NCBI GenBank assembly: GCA_034664105.1
Contig: JAXDIH010000203.1
Location: 1 to 22,232, forward strand
Reading direction: 5' to 3'
Length of the DNA stretch: 22,232 nucleotides
Source: JACVRW01 sp034664105
GTDB taxonomy: Bacteria; Actinomycetota; Thermoleophilia; Solirubrobacterales; Thermoleophilaceae
In this document: in pieces, positions 7,439-14,419 of the stretch
Layout of the letters: every line of letters starts with the position of its first letter
Position numbering within the stretch: position 1 is the first letter of the stretch
Program-made: the position numbers and the translations under genes
The notes under the pieces: generated by a model
What the model saw: the letters and a program-made list of their open reading frames with translations, nothing else
Databases searched by the model: none
What the model was told of the DNA's origin: nothing

Positions 7439-8039
7439 ACGCGTTGTCCGCCAGCGCGGATCGCAGCAGCGCCTGCGCCGACCAGTGCATGAGGTCTATT
7501 GCCTCTTCGCGCGAGAGACCGCCGATGTCGGTCAGCCAGACCAGCGCCTCGATTCCGACGGCCGACCTGATCGCCAGAACGAGCCGGCGCAGGTCCTGCT
7601 CTGGCATGTCCTCGCGTAGCGGCGCCAGCGCCTCCTCGATCCAGCCGATCGCCCGCCCAGTCCGGAAGGGCAGCTCCGGGCGCTCGTCCGTGGCAGGCTC
7701 GAGCGAGAGTCGCAGGTGCGCGCGCAGCTCGGGTTCGTGCTCGACCAGCTGACTCGTGAGGGCGTCGACCACGGAGTCCAGTCGAGCCGCGGGATCCGCC
7801 GGCGGCGCCTCCGGGAGCAGGGAGGTGGCCGCGAGCTCGGGGAACGTGGCCGCTATCAGCGCGCGCTGGTTGGGGAAGTATCGATACGCCGTCGTCCGGG
7901 AGACGTGGGCCGCGTCAGCCGCCTGCTCGACGGTCGGCGTGACTCCGCTTGCGAGCAGCTCCCGCGTGGCCTGGATCAGAGAGGTGCGTGTGCGGGCCTT
8001 CTGCTGAGTGCGGCCGGTCGATTCATATGGCACTGCCAT
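7437..8039 (-). CDS. TetR-family transcriptional regulator
   Basis: About 200 residues, typical of TetR repressors. The N-terminal helix-turn-helix runs from about residue 16 to 58, with VEQAADAAHVSRTTAYRYFP carrying the recognition helix and the conserved YRYFPN end. The rest is an alpha-helical ligand and dimer domain that I cannot assign to a known effector. Two ATGs are possible, at 8045 and 8039. I prefer 8039 because a -10 box TACCAT (minus strand, 8052-8047) lies exactly 7 nt upstream of it, which fits leaderless starts elsewhere here. The gene is divergent from a cupin gene 23 bp away. A perfect 15-bp palindrome at 8026-8040 overlaps this start, so autoregulation and control of the cupin are likely. 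Confidence 0.9.
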   Translation of the reverse strand: MAVPYESTGRTQQKARTRTSLIQATRELLASGVTPTVEQAADAAHVSRTTAYRYFPNQRALIAATFPELAATSLLPEAPPADPAARLDSVVDALTSQLVEHEPELRAHLRLSLEPATDERPELPFRTGRAIGWIEEALAPLREDMPEQDLRRLVLAIRSAVGIEALVWLTDIGGLSREEAIDLMHWSAQALLRSALADNA

Positions 8040-8040
8040 A
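8026..8040. promoter_or_regulatory. Perfect 15-bp palindrome, likely TetR operator
   Basis: TATGGCA-C-TGCCATA covers the transcription start and start codon of the TetR gene on one strand. On the other strand it contains ATGGCA (8027-8032), placed 18 nt before the cupin -10 box, so it also covers the cupin -35 region. One dimer bound here could silence both genes. Binding is inferred from position and symmetry. Confidence 0.6.
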
Positions 8041-8046
8041 CCCATT

Positions 8047-8056
8047 ATGGTACTCT
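8047..8056. promoter_or_regulatory. Overlapping divergent -10 boxes of tetR and cupin genes
   Basis: Minus strand TACCAT (8052-8047) is 7 nt from the TetR ATG at 8039. Plus strand TACTCT (8051-8056) is 6 nt from the cupin ATG at 8063. The two hexamers share 2 bp, so the two polymerases cannot occupy them together. Neither gene has a Shine-Dalgarno sequence. Confidence 0.5.
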
Positions 8057-8062
8057 GATCTC

Positions 8063-8530
8063 ATGGTATCTCAGTCCCATATAGCTCAGCCCGACACCTT
8101 CTGGTGGCAGGGCAGCCTGATGAAGATCAAGGCGCGCGCCGAGGACACCGGCGGCGCCCTCGGGCTGGTCGAGGCCACCTTCCACCACAAGGGCTTCGGC
8201 CCGCCCCTCCATGTACATAGCCGCGAGGACGAGGCCTTCTACGTGCTCGAGGGCCAGCTCCGCTTCCGCCAGGCGGACGACGAGTTCGTAGCCGGGCCCG
8301 GCACCTGGGTGTGGGGACCGCGAGGCGTGCCGCACGCGTTCAAGGTCGAATCCGAAGGCGCGCGGGCGCTCGTCATGGTCACGCCGGGCGGCTTCGAGCG
8401 CATGTTCGAAGAGGGCGGCGTGCCGGCCACCCAGTCGGTCGAGCCACCCGACGAGGAGTACGACCCGGAGGCCGCGATCGCGATCTCCAAGCGGTTCGGG
8501 TTCGAGGTCGTGGGACCGCAGCTCTCATAG
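8063..8530 (+). CDS. Single-domain cupin protein
   Basis: 155 residues. Cupin motif 1 is intact: G45-x4-H50-x-H52-x4-E57-x6-G64. Motif 2 is GVPHAFKV with H91. The three His and one Glu form a metal site, usually Fe, Mn, Zn or Ni. Small cupins of this kind are dioxygenases, isomerases or binding proteins, and the sequence does not say which. The C-terminal 40 residues are acidic and end in a short helix. ATG at 8063 is chosen because a -10 box lies 6 nt upstream; the frame stays open further upstream, but that part overlaps the TetR gene and contains no cupin sequence. Its divergence from the TetR gene suggests it acts on, or protects against, the TetR ligand. Confidence 0.88.
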   Translation: MVSQSHIAQPDTFWWQGSLMKIKARAEDTGGALGLVEATFHHKGFGPPLHVHSREDEAFYVLEGQLRFRQADDEFVAGPGTWVWGPRGVPHAFKVESEGARALVMVTPGGFERMFEEGGVPATQSVEPPDEEYDPEAAIAISKRFGFEVVGPQLS

Positions 8531-8560
8531 GCACGTCCCGTCGCCGACCGGGGCGTCCTG

Positions 8561-8566
8561 GATACT
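8561..8566 (+). promoter_or_regulatory. -10-like element GATACT, leaderless spacing
   Basis: GATACT ends 7 nt before the GTG at 8574. It supports that codon as the start over the ATG at 8613. Confidence 0.35.
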
Positions 8567-8573
8567 CGCCCGA

Positions 8574-8969
8574 GTGCGGCGGGCCCTTCGAGAGCAGCTC
8601 CGCGAGGTGCGCATGGTCGTGGGTGGGCACACGCCCACCCACGAGCATCTGCGGTCGCGGCTCACGTTCATTCTGGTCGCCACGGTCGCCCTGGACGCCG
8701 TCGCCACCGTGCTCATCCTCTTCTTCGAGCGGCACGCGCCCGGCACCGAGATCACCAACATGGGCGATTCCGCGTTCTGGACGACCACCCAGCTCCTGAC
8801 GGTCTCCTCCCAGCTGCACAACCCGATCTCCACGCCGGCCCGCGTGCTCGACGTCGGCCTCCAGGCGTACGCGATCTCCGTCGTGGCGGCCATGGCCGGC
8901 TCGTTCGGCGCGTTCTTCCACCGGCGCGGCAACGAGCGCGACCCACCGGAGCTCGCCTCGGCTTCGTAG
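8574..8969 (+). CDS. Two-helix K+-channel-pore-like membrane protein without selectivity filter
   Basis: 131 residues with the order of an Ion_trans_2 pore unit. There is a cytoplasmic basic N-terminus, TM1 (about 30-51), an external loop, a pore-helix-like SAFWTTTQLLTV (66-77) and TM2 (about 90-115) ending in HRR. In K+ channels the pore helix is followed by TVGYGD; here it reads TVSSQLHNP (76-84), so the potassium filter is absent. The resemblance is my own reading of hydrophobic pattern and the FW..T.LLTV segment; it was not checked by a search. If correct, the protein is a pore-fold relative that does not select K+. GTG start at 8574 with a -10-like box upstream; ATG at 8613 is the alternative. 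Function unknown. Confidence 0.6.
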   Translation: MRRALREQLREVRMVVGGHTPTHEHLRSRLTFILVATVALDAVATVLILFFERHAPGTEITNMGDSAFWTTTQLLTVSSQLHNPISTPARVLDVGLQAYAISVVAAMAGSFGAFFHRRGNERDPPELASAS

Positions 8970-9069
8970 GTGGTCGCGGCTGGGGTCGCGCCACCGTGGT
9001 GGCCCACGCCCGGCAGAGGGCGGTGCCACCGAGGCCGGGTTCGTGGCGCTGATCCAGCTCGCGCCCGCG

Positions 9070-9103
9070 GCCGCCTTCGCGCCCTCAGCCGCCTTCGCGC
9101 CCT
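9070..9103. repeat. 16-bp tandem direct repeat, 18-bp period
   Basis: GCCGCCTTCGCGCCCT occurs at 9070-9085 and 9088-9103, in the 146-bp gap between the channel-like gene and the lipoprotein gene. A third partial copy (CCTTCGCC) follows. The rest of that gap shows nothing recognisable. Confidence 0.6.
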
Positions 9104-9115
9104 TCGCCGGCTCGG

Positions 9116-10129
9116 TCAGCGCCGGAACAGCCTGCGCACCTCGGCGGTGTACGCGCCCTTTGGGGCCAGGTCGTGCCGTAGCGCGCCGAAGTAGGCCTCG
9201 CGGTCGTTCGTGGCGCCGGGGTCGCGCAGGTCGTGCGCGGAGTAGACGAGGAACAGCCTCAGTCGCCGCCCGATCTGCCGGTCGCCGCGCATCTCGTTGG
9301 CCGTGGACCGCAGCGCGTCCGCCGCCTGCGCGTAGGTCAGGTTCGCCGGCCAGCCGTAGTTGCCGCTCAGGTTGGCGCCGCCGGCCGAGCTGATGCCGTA
9401 CTCGGTGATGTCGATCGGGATCTTGGAGGACGCGCCGTTGGCCCCGGTCTGCGCGATCAGCCGGCGCAGCTTCCCCTCCCACCGGCTACGCGGCCCGTAG
9501 GGGTGGATCGTCCATCCGGCTACCAGCTTGCCGAGCTTCGGCACCGCCTCGAACATGTGGTTGACCCAGCTCCCCGACGCCGTGCCGCCGTCGTCGCCCT
9601 GCGCCAGCAGGCCCACATGGCGGTGGGTGGCGGCGATGGCCGCGTGCGCCTGGGCGAACCGAGTCGCGTACAGCTCCGCCCGGTCCTTGTAGGACTGGTC
9701 GGAGTAGGTGTCGCCGTACTGGTCGCGGTACGACGTCTCGTTGCCGAACTCGATCGCCTGCACCACTCGATGGCGACCGCGGCGCTTGGCCCAGAAGCTT
9801 CCCCCCTTGCCGAACGCCGCCGCCCAGTGGCCCAGGTTCCTCGCCTCGGCCTCGGTCGGCATGCGGCCGTGAAAGCCAGCCAGCAGCAGCGGCCGCGCGC
9901 CGCGACGCGCGAGCGCGCCGACGGTGGCCCGCATGGACGCCGCCGGCGTGCCGATGTCGAACTCCACCCGCACCACGTCCGCGCCCAACTTCCCGGCGGC
10001 CGCAGCCGACAGCCGATAGTTGGCGGTCGAGACCAGGCCGGGAGTGAACTTGGCACCGGCCTCGGAGTCGCAGGCCGCCGTCAGGCTGGCCAGCAGCACC
10101 AGTAGTAGAAGGGCGACCCGGGATCGCAA
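9116..10129 (-). CDS. Glycoside-hydrolase-like (clan GH-A fold) lipoprotein
   Basis: 337 residues. The N-terminus is a lipoprotein signal: basic MRSR, a leucine-rich core, then LTAAC with Cys20 as the lipidation site (Thr at -3 is less usual than Leu). The body reads as a TIM barrel of glycosidase clan A. Strand 4 has EFGNET with Asn130-Glu131, the usual acid/base pair, and strand 7 has DITEYG with Glu243 as nucleophile. WTIHPYGP (206-213) is the expected strand 6 segment. The protein would sit on the outer face of the membrane and cleave or bind a polysaccharide; the substrate is unknown. The start is a TTG at 10129; an in-frame stop lies about 17 codons upstream and no ATG or GTG gives a full signal peptide. 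Similar proteins occur in actinobacteria, but the exact GH family is not settled. Confidence 0.72.
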   Translation of the reverse strand: MRSRVALLLLVLLASLTAACDSEAGAKFTPGLVSTANYRLSAAAAGKLGADVVRVEFDIGTPAASMRATVGALARRGARPLLLAGFHGRMPTEAEARNLGHWAAAFGKGGSFWAKRRGRHRVVQAIEFGNETSYRDQYGDTYSDQSYKDRAELYATRFAQAHAAIAATHRHVGLLAQGDDGGTASGSWVNHMFEAVPKLGKLVAGWTIHPYGPRSRWEGKLRRLIAQTGANGASSKIPIDITEYGISSAGGANLSGNYGWPANLTYAQAADALRSTANEMRGDRQIGRRLRLFLVYSAHDLRDPGATNDREAYFGALRHDLAPKGAYTAEVRRLFRR

Positions 10130-10200
10130 GCGCCCAACTCTGGCAAAGCCGCCGCGAGCGCGTGCTGTCTAGCGCAGCCGACCCTGTTCGAGCGAGCCCG

Positions 10201-10278
10201 TCATAGATCCCTCACGTCCGTCGCGCCGACCCGCGGCCTGTAGAAGAAGACCTCGCCGCTTTCGAGGACCTCGTTCAT
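10201..10278 (-). pseudogene. 5' remnant of a conserved hypothetical gene (25 codons)
   Basis: The minus strand encodes MNEVLESGEVFFYRPRVGAT and five more residues before TGA. From memory, this is the N-terminus of a widespread uncharacterised family beginning with an LESG(D/E)I-FF-YRPRV pattern and continuing with a DVQRF segment. The remainder is absent in all frames of the following 70 bases, so the gene appears truncated by deletion. A TACAGA box lies 7 nt before the ATG, like the leaderless promoters nearby. A short real peptide cannot be excluded. The match was not checked against a database. Confidence 0.5.
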
Positions 10279-10327
10279 GCGTATGTCTGTAGGTCGCCGG
10301 CTGGGCCCGTCAAATGCGGTCGTCGCG

Positions 10328-10333
10328 TAGCCT
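10328..10333 (+). promoter_or_regulatory. -10 element TAGCCT upstream of gpsA
   Basis: TAGCCT ends 6 nt before an ATC codon at 10340 that is in frame with gpsA. Its TAG is also the in-frame stop that limits the gene upstream. Confidence 0.45.
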
Positions 10334-10339
10334 GGCGCC

Positions 10340-11407
10340 ATCCGCTATCCGGGTCAGCACCCACGTCGCGCCACGGTTGTGGGCGCGGGCTCCTTCGGCA
10401 CCGCGGTGGCAGTGCTGCTGGTGCGCGCCGGTCTGCGCACGACGCTGCTGTGCCGGACCGTCGAGCAGGCCGAGGAGCTCACCCGCGGCCGCCACAACGA
10501 CCGCTACCTGCCCGGGGTGGAGCTCCCGCGTGACCTGCGGATCCGACCGCTGGCCAGCGGGCGCGACCAGCTGGCCCGCTCCGACCTGGTCTTCCTGGCC
10601 GTGCCGTCGAAGGGGCTGCCGGACGCGCTGGCGGAGCTGAACGAGCTGGGCGTGTCGGCACAGGCGGGCATCGTTTCGCTGGCGAAGGGGCTCGTGCCTC
10701 CGGACGGCTTGTCGGCCACGGTCACGCTGGAAGCCATGTTCGGCTCGCAGCGGGTGGCCTGCGTCGGCGGCCCCTCGCACGCTCGCGAGATGGTCGAGTC
10801 GGGCGCGGGCCTGGTGTGCGCCTCGCGCTCCGAGGCCCTCGCGCACGGGGTGGCGGAGGCCTTCCAGCGCGCGGGTGTGGTGTGCGAGGTCTCCGACGAC
10901 CCCGTCGGCGTGGAGCTGGCCGGGGTGGCCAAGAACGCCGCGGCCGTGGCCGTCGGCGCCACCCAGGCCCAGGGCCTCAACGCCGCCGGGATGGCGGCCG
11001 CAGACATCTTCCTCGAGGTGCTGGCGCTGGCTCGGGCCAGCGGCGGCCACGCCCGCACGTTCGTGGGCCGGGCGGGAACGGGCGACCTCGTCGCCACGGC
11101 GCTCGCCCCGACCTCACGCAACCGCAGCGCCGGCGAGCTGCTCGCCGAGGGCGTGCCGGCCGACGAGATCGCCGGGCGCATCGGCCAGGCCGTCGAGGCG
11201 CTCGAGACCGTCCGGCTGCTCGCCCACGCGATCGAGCGCCAGCGGCTCGAGGCGCCGGTGGTGTCGGCCCTGGCGCGCCTGATCGAGGGGTCGATGCCGC
11301 TCGAGGAGTGGATCGCCCTGGTGCGCGCCAAGCAGCCGCCGCCCGCGCGCTTCTCCCGGCCCTCGACCTGGTGGGCGCGGCTGCGGGCATGGCTGCGACG
11401 CCGCTAG
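10340..11407 (+). CDS. gpsA: NAD(P)-dependent glycerol-3-phosphate dehydrogenase, start codon uncertain
   Basis: GpsA makes sn-glycerol-3-phosphate from dihydroxyacetone phosphate for membrane lipids. Family landmarks are clear: GAGSFGTA dinucleotide loop, SLAKGL, the catalytic Lys in GVAKNAAAVAVG, and GTGDLVATALAPTSRNR. The C-terminus is extended by about 20 basic, Trp- and Arg-rich residues. The start is a problem. The first GTG (10379) falls inside the Rossmann fold, giving VGAGSFG and losing strand 1. The frame is open upstream back to a TAG at 10328 and encodes RRATVVGAGSFG, as expected, but it has no ATG, GTG or TTG. An ATC at 10340, 6 nt after a TAGCCT box, would fit; a sequencing error is also possible. 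I give 10340 as the likely biological start and 10379 as the conservative one. Confidence 0.9.
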   Translation: MRYPGQHPRRATVVGAGSFGTAVAVLLVRAGLRTTLLCRTVEQAEELTRGRHNDRYLPGVELPRDLRIRPLASGRDQLARSDLVFLAVPSKGLPDALAELNELGVSAQAGIVSLAKGLVPPDGLSATVTLEAMFGSQRVACVGGPSHAREMVESGAGLVCASRSEALAHGVAEAFQRAGVVCEVSDDPVGVELAGVAKNAAAVAVGATQAQGLNAAGMAAADIFLEVLALARASGGHARTFVGRAGTGDLVATALAPTSRNRSAGELLAEGVPADEIAGRIGQAVEALETVRLLAHAIERQRLEAPVVSALARLIEGSMPLEEWIALVRAKQPPPARFSRPSTWWARLRAWLRRR

Positions 11408-11410
11408 ACT
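11405..11410 (+). promoter_or_regulatory. -10 element TAGACT upstream of rpmE
   Basis: TAGACT lies 10 nt before the rpmE ATG and overlaps the gpsA stop codon (TAG 11405-11407). It would give rpmE its own transcript with a leader of only a few bases. Confidence 0.4.
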
Positions 11411-11420
11411 TGTACGCGCG

Positions 11421-11627
11421 ATGAAGACCGAAATTCACCCCGATTACGTGCCGTCCCACGTGCGCTGCACCTGCGGCAACGAGTTCTGGACTCGCTCCAC
11501 CAAGCCCGAGGTGCACGTCGAGATCTGCTCCAACTGCCATCCGTTCTACACGGGTCGTCAGAAGCTGGTCGACACCGGCGGCCGCGTCGAGCGCTTCCGC
11601 CGCCGCGCCGCGCGCGCCGGCCGCTAA
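11421..11627 (+). CDS. rpmE: 50S ribosomal protein L31, zinc-binding form
   Basis: 68 residues. MKTEIHPDY is the L31 start, and the zinc site is intact: C16-x-C18 and C36-x2-C39. This is the C+ form of L31; many actinobacteria also have a cysteine-free copy used under zinc starvation, but none is here. L31 bridges the ribosomal subunits. The tail GGRVERFRRRAA is normal. The gene starts 14 nt after gpsA. Being followed, after two insertions, by prfA is a common arrangement. Confidence 0.97.
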   Translation: MKTEIHPDYVPSHVRCTCGNEFWTRSTKPEVHVEICSNCHPFYTGRQKLVDTGGRVERFRRRAARAGR

Positions 11628-11643
11628 CCACTACTGCGCAACT

Positions 11644-11664
11644 CAGGCGCCTCCGGCCTGTTCT
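11644..11664 (+). terminator. Short hairpin after rpmE (weak terminator candidate)
   Basis: CAGGC (11644-11648), 7-nt loop, GCCTG (11656-11660), then TTCT. The stem is only 5 bp and the T-run is poor, so it is offered as a weak candidate between rpmE and the next gene. Confidence 0.25.
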
Positions 11665-11672
11665 CACGGAGC

Positions 11673-12404
11673 ATGCGTCGGAGGCTCCTGATAGCGCCAG
11701 TCCTGATCGCCGCCCTCGCGGCGTCGGCTGCCGCGGCGGACACGCCGGTCCCCGCGCAGGTGAAGGTCGCTGACTGCTCGATCGAGAACGCGTCGGCTGT
11801 GTTCGTGGCCCGCATGCGCCAGATCGCCGGCAGCGAGCACATGTGGCTGCGCTTCAGGCTGCTCGAGAAGGGCGACGCGGGCTTCCGTGTGCTGAAGGCA
11901 CCAGGGCTCGGCCGCTGGCGCAAGTCGAAGCCGGGGGTGGGGGCGTTCGCGTACCGCCAGGCCGTGCGCGGCCTCGAAACGGGCTCGCTCTACAGAGCCC
12001 AGGTCGACTTCCGCTGGTACGACGCGGACGGGTCGGTGATCGAGACCGCGACGCGCCGATCGCCGGCCTGCCGCCAGTTCGACGTGCTGCCGAACCTCAC
12101 CGCCACTCCGGCGAGCATCAAGGCCCTGCGCCAGCAGGGAGTGGCCCGCTACCGCGTGCTGGTCACCAACGAGGGCATCGCCCCCGCAACCGGCGTGCCC
12201 GTGCGCCTCACCGTCGACGGCGACGTGGTGGACACGGTGACCGTCCCGGTGCTGATGCCGGCCGAGCGTCGCGTGCTGGTCATCCCTGGCCCGGCGTGCA
12301 CCCACTCGGTGGCCGCCACCGCCGACCCCGATGGGGTGATCGTGGAGTCGTCTGAGAGCGACAACACGCACGAGCTCGCCTGCGCCGACCTGCCGTCAGC
12401 CTAA
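11673..12404 (+). CDS. Exported protein with CARDB-type domain
   Basis: 243 residues. The N-terminus MRRRLLIAPVLIAALAAS is a signal peptide, with a likely cut after ASAAAA near residue 22. About residues 30-135 form a beta-rich region I do not recognise, with one conserved-looking Cys pair (C35 and C132). From about 138 to 235 there is a CARDB-like fold: PNLTATPASI, then VLVTNEGIAPATGVPVRL, then a segment ending in ESSESDNTHEL, as in cell-adhesion-related extracellular beta-sandwiches. Inferred: secreted or surface protein that binds another protein or glycan. ATG at 11673 is the first Met and precedes the signal peptide directly; the GGAG just before it is too close to be a good ribosome site. 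Confidence 0.75.
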   Translation: MRRRLLIAPVLIAALAASAAAADTPVPAQVKVADCSIENASAVFVARMRQIAGSEHMWLRFRLLEKGDAGFRVLKAPGLGRWRKSKPGVGAFAYRQAVRGLETGSLYRAQVDFRWYDADGSVIETATRRSPACRQFDVLPNLTATPASIKALRQQGVARYRVLVTNEGIAPATGVPVRLTVDGDVVDTVTVPVLMPAERRVLVIPGPACTHSVAATADPDGVIVESSESDNTHELACADLPSA

Positions 12405-12426
12405 GCGACGCCCACCGGGGCGCCGA

Positions 12427-12432
12427 TACCAT
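12427..12432 (+). promoter_or_regulatory. -10 element TACCAT of a leaderless promoter
   Basis: TACCAT ends exactly 7 nt before the GTG at 12440, and no Shine-Dalgarno sequence is present. Confidence 0.45.
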
Positions 12433-12439
12433 CGGTGAA

Positions 12440-13468
12440 GTGAGCGCCTCTCCAGCGAACAACGGGCAGGCTCCCGACCACCTCCGGGAGGCCACCAAGG
12501 ACGCGCCGATCGGCGGTCAGGCGGTGCTGGAGGGCGTGATGATGCGCGGCATCTCCACCTGGGCGGTGGCGGTGCGCAAGCCATCCGCCGAGCAGCTGGC
12601 CGCCGGGGGTCCGGACTCCAAGGAGGGCGCCCAGGGCGAGATCGAGGTGATCTCGGAGCCGCTGGTGTCGTGGACCAAGCGCCACCGCGTGCTGCGGCTT
12701 CCGGTCGTGCGCGGCGTGGCGGCGCTCGGCGAGTCGCTCAAGATCGGCTTCCGAGCGCTCGGCATCTCCGCCAACGCGCAGGTACCGGCCGACGACGAGG
12801 GCGCCCAGCAGGAGATCGGCGGCGGCGCCTGGGTCGGCACGATCGTCTTCGCGCTGCTGTTCGCGGTCGGGCTCTTCTTCCTCCTGCCCGCGGGGCTCAC
12901 GAACCTGTTCTCGGACTCGATCCCCAACGGGTTCGTGTTCGTGCTGATCGAGAAGCTGATCCGCATCTCGATCTTCCTGCTCTACCTGTGGCTGATCTCG
13001 CGCATGCCCGACCTGCAGCGCGTGTTCCAGTACCACGGCGCCGAGCACAAGACGATCTCCTGCTACGAGGCGGGCGAGCCGCTGACTCCGGAGAACGCCC
13101 AGCGCTACTCGCGCTTCCACCCGCGCTGCGGCACGAGCTTCCTGCTGCTGGTGATGATCGTGGCGATCGTGGTGTTCGCCCCGCTCGGCAAGCTCGACTG
13201 GCCCTGGCTGTTCGCTTCCCGCGTCCTCGGCATCCCGGTGGTCGCCGGTCTGGCGTTCGAGCTGATCAAGTGGTTCGGTCGCAACCGCACGAAGCGCTGG
13301 GCGCGGGCGCTGATGTGGCCCGGCATGCAGCTGCAGCGCCTGACCACGCGCGAGCCGGACCTGGGTCAGCTGGCCGTGGCGATCGCGGCCCTCGAGGCGG
13401 TGCTCGCGGTGGAGAACCCGCGGGCGGCGTCCGAGGAGGATCTGGTCGGCATCGAAGTCGTGGCCTAG
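12440..13468 (+). CDS. DUF1385 membrane protein (YqhQ-like)
   Basis: 342 residues. The family hallmark GGQAVLEGVMMRG is at about residues 25-37, followed by a soluble segment. Two hydrophobic helices lie at about 132-160 and 166-193. Then comes the second hallmark YHGAEHKTISCYE, with FHPRCGTSF, and two more helices before a soluble C-terminus. The conserved His/Glu/Cys residues near the membrane suggest a metal site or enzyme, but the function of DUF1385 is not established. It often lies between rpmE and prfA, as it does here apart from two inserted genes. GTG start at 12440 is supported by the -10 box 7 nt upstream. Its TAG stop overlaps that of the convergent transporter gene. Confidence 0.93.
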   Translation: MSASPANNGQAPDHLREATKDAPIGGQAVLEGVMMRGISTWAVAVRKPSAEQLAAGGPDSKEGAQGEIEVISEPLVSWTKRHRVLRLPVVRGVAALGESLKIGFRALGISANAQVPADDEGAQQEIGGGAWVGTIVFALLFAVGLFFLLPAGLTNLFSDSIPNGFVFVLIEKLIRISIFLLYLWLISRMPDLQRVFQYHGAEHKTISCYEAGEPLTPENAQRYSRFHPRCGTSFLLLVMIVAIVVFAPLGKLDWPWLFASRVLGIPVVAGLAFELIKWFGRNRTKRWARALMWPGMQLQRLTTREPDLGQLAVAIAALEAVLAVENPRAASEEDLVGIEVVA

Positions 13469-14361
13469 GTCGGCGGGACCGGCTTGCGCGCCGGGGCCGC
13501 CAGCATCGCGGCCGCCGCCAGCACCAGCGCCGCACCGGCGACCTGCACCAGCGTGAGCCGCTCGCTGAACGCCAGGTAGGCGAGCGCCACCGTCACCACC
13601 GGCTCGAAGGTCGACAGGATCGAGGCCGTGCTCGGCCCGACGCGTGCCATGCCCGCGAAGAAGGTCGAGATCGCGAGGACGGTGCACACCACCGCGATCA
13701 GCCCGAGCCAGAGCCAGCCCTCCGTCTCGAACCCGAAGTCGAGCTCGCCGGAAGCCAGCCCCACCACCGCGAACGTGATCGTGGCGCCCACGCAGACCAG
13801 CGCCGACAGCTCAAGTGGCGACATGGCGATCTGGGTGCGGTCGGCCACCAGGATGTACGCCGTGTAGGCCAGCGCAGCGCCGATCCCCATCGCCAGGCCG
13901 ACGCCGTCGAACTCGCTGCCGGCGGCTCCCGTCAGCACCACCACCAGTCCGGCCGACGAAAGCGCGAGCGCGGCCAGCCGGCGGCGCGTGGCGCGCTCGC
14001 GCCCTAGCGCGAACGCCGCGAGTGTCACCCACGCGGGATAGGTGTAGAGCACCAGCGCCAGCAGCGAGGCGTCCATCCGCTGCAGGGCGCCGAAGAACAG
14101 GCCGGCCTGAGTCGCGTAGCCGATCGCTCCCAGGCAGAGCCCGATGGCCAGCGCACGCCGGCCGAGCGAGCGGGGGCGCGGCCGCGCCGCGACTACGACG
14201 CCGAAGATCGCCGCGCCCGCGGCGAACCGCACCAGCAGGAGCGTGAGCGTCGAAACGCCGGCGTCGTAGGCGAGCTTGCCGAAGATGGCCATCGCGCCAA
14301 AGCAGGCCGCCGAGACCAGGCACAGCACCACTCCCGCCGCTCGCGCGTCGCCACTTGCCAT
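13465..14361 (-). CDS. EamA-family (DMT) transporter
   Basis: 298 residues with ten hydrophobic helices in two five-helix EamA repeats. The first repeat begins VVLCLVSAACFGAMAIFGKL and the second begins LAMGIGAALAYTAYILVADR. The conserved Pro-containing end of each repeat is visible (LVLYTYPAWVTLAAF and ILSTFEPVVTVALAYLAF). The family exports metabolites such as amino acids or purines; the substrate here is unknown. ATG at 14361 is preferred: AAGGA lies 7 nt upstream, and the longer open frame upstream is polar and lies antisense to the next gene. It is divergent from the SDR gene by 58 bp and convergent with DUF1385, sharing a CTAG stop overlap. Confidence 0.9.
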   Translation of the reverse strand: MASGDARAAGVVLCLVSAACFGAMAIFGKLAYDAGVSTLTLLLVRFAAGAAIFGVVVAARPRPRSLGRRALAIGLCLGAIGYATQAGLFFGALQRMDASLLALVLYTYPAWVTLAAFALGRERATRRRLAALALSSAGLVVVLTGAAGSEFDGVGLAMGIGAALAYTAYILVADRTQIAMSPLELSALVCVGATITFAVVGLASGELDFGFETEGWLWLGLIAVVCTVLAISTFFAGMARVGPSTASILSTFEPVVTVALAYLAFSERLTLVQVAGAALVLAAAAMLAAPARKPVPPT

Positions 14362-14419
14362 CCCGGCATCCTTAGCACGCTCACGTTTAGCCTCGGCCCT
14401 GCCCTGGGACGCTTTTTTG

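Noticed and set aside
8970..9115. Ala/Lys/Gly repeat-coding frame on the minus strand in the gap before the lipoprotein gene
   Set aside because: It arises from the 18-bp direct repeat, is in a different frame from the lipoprotein, and has no start or domain. The lipoprotein ends naturally in VRRLFRR.
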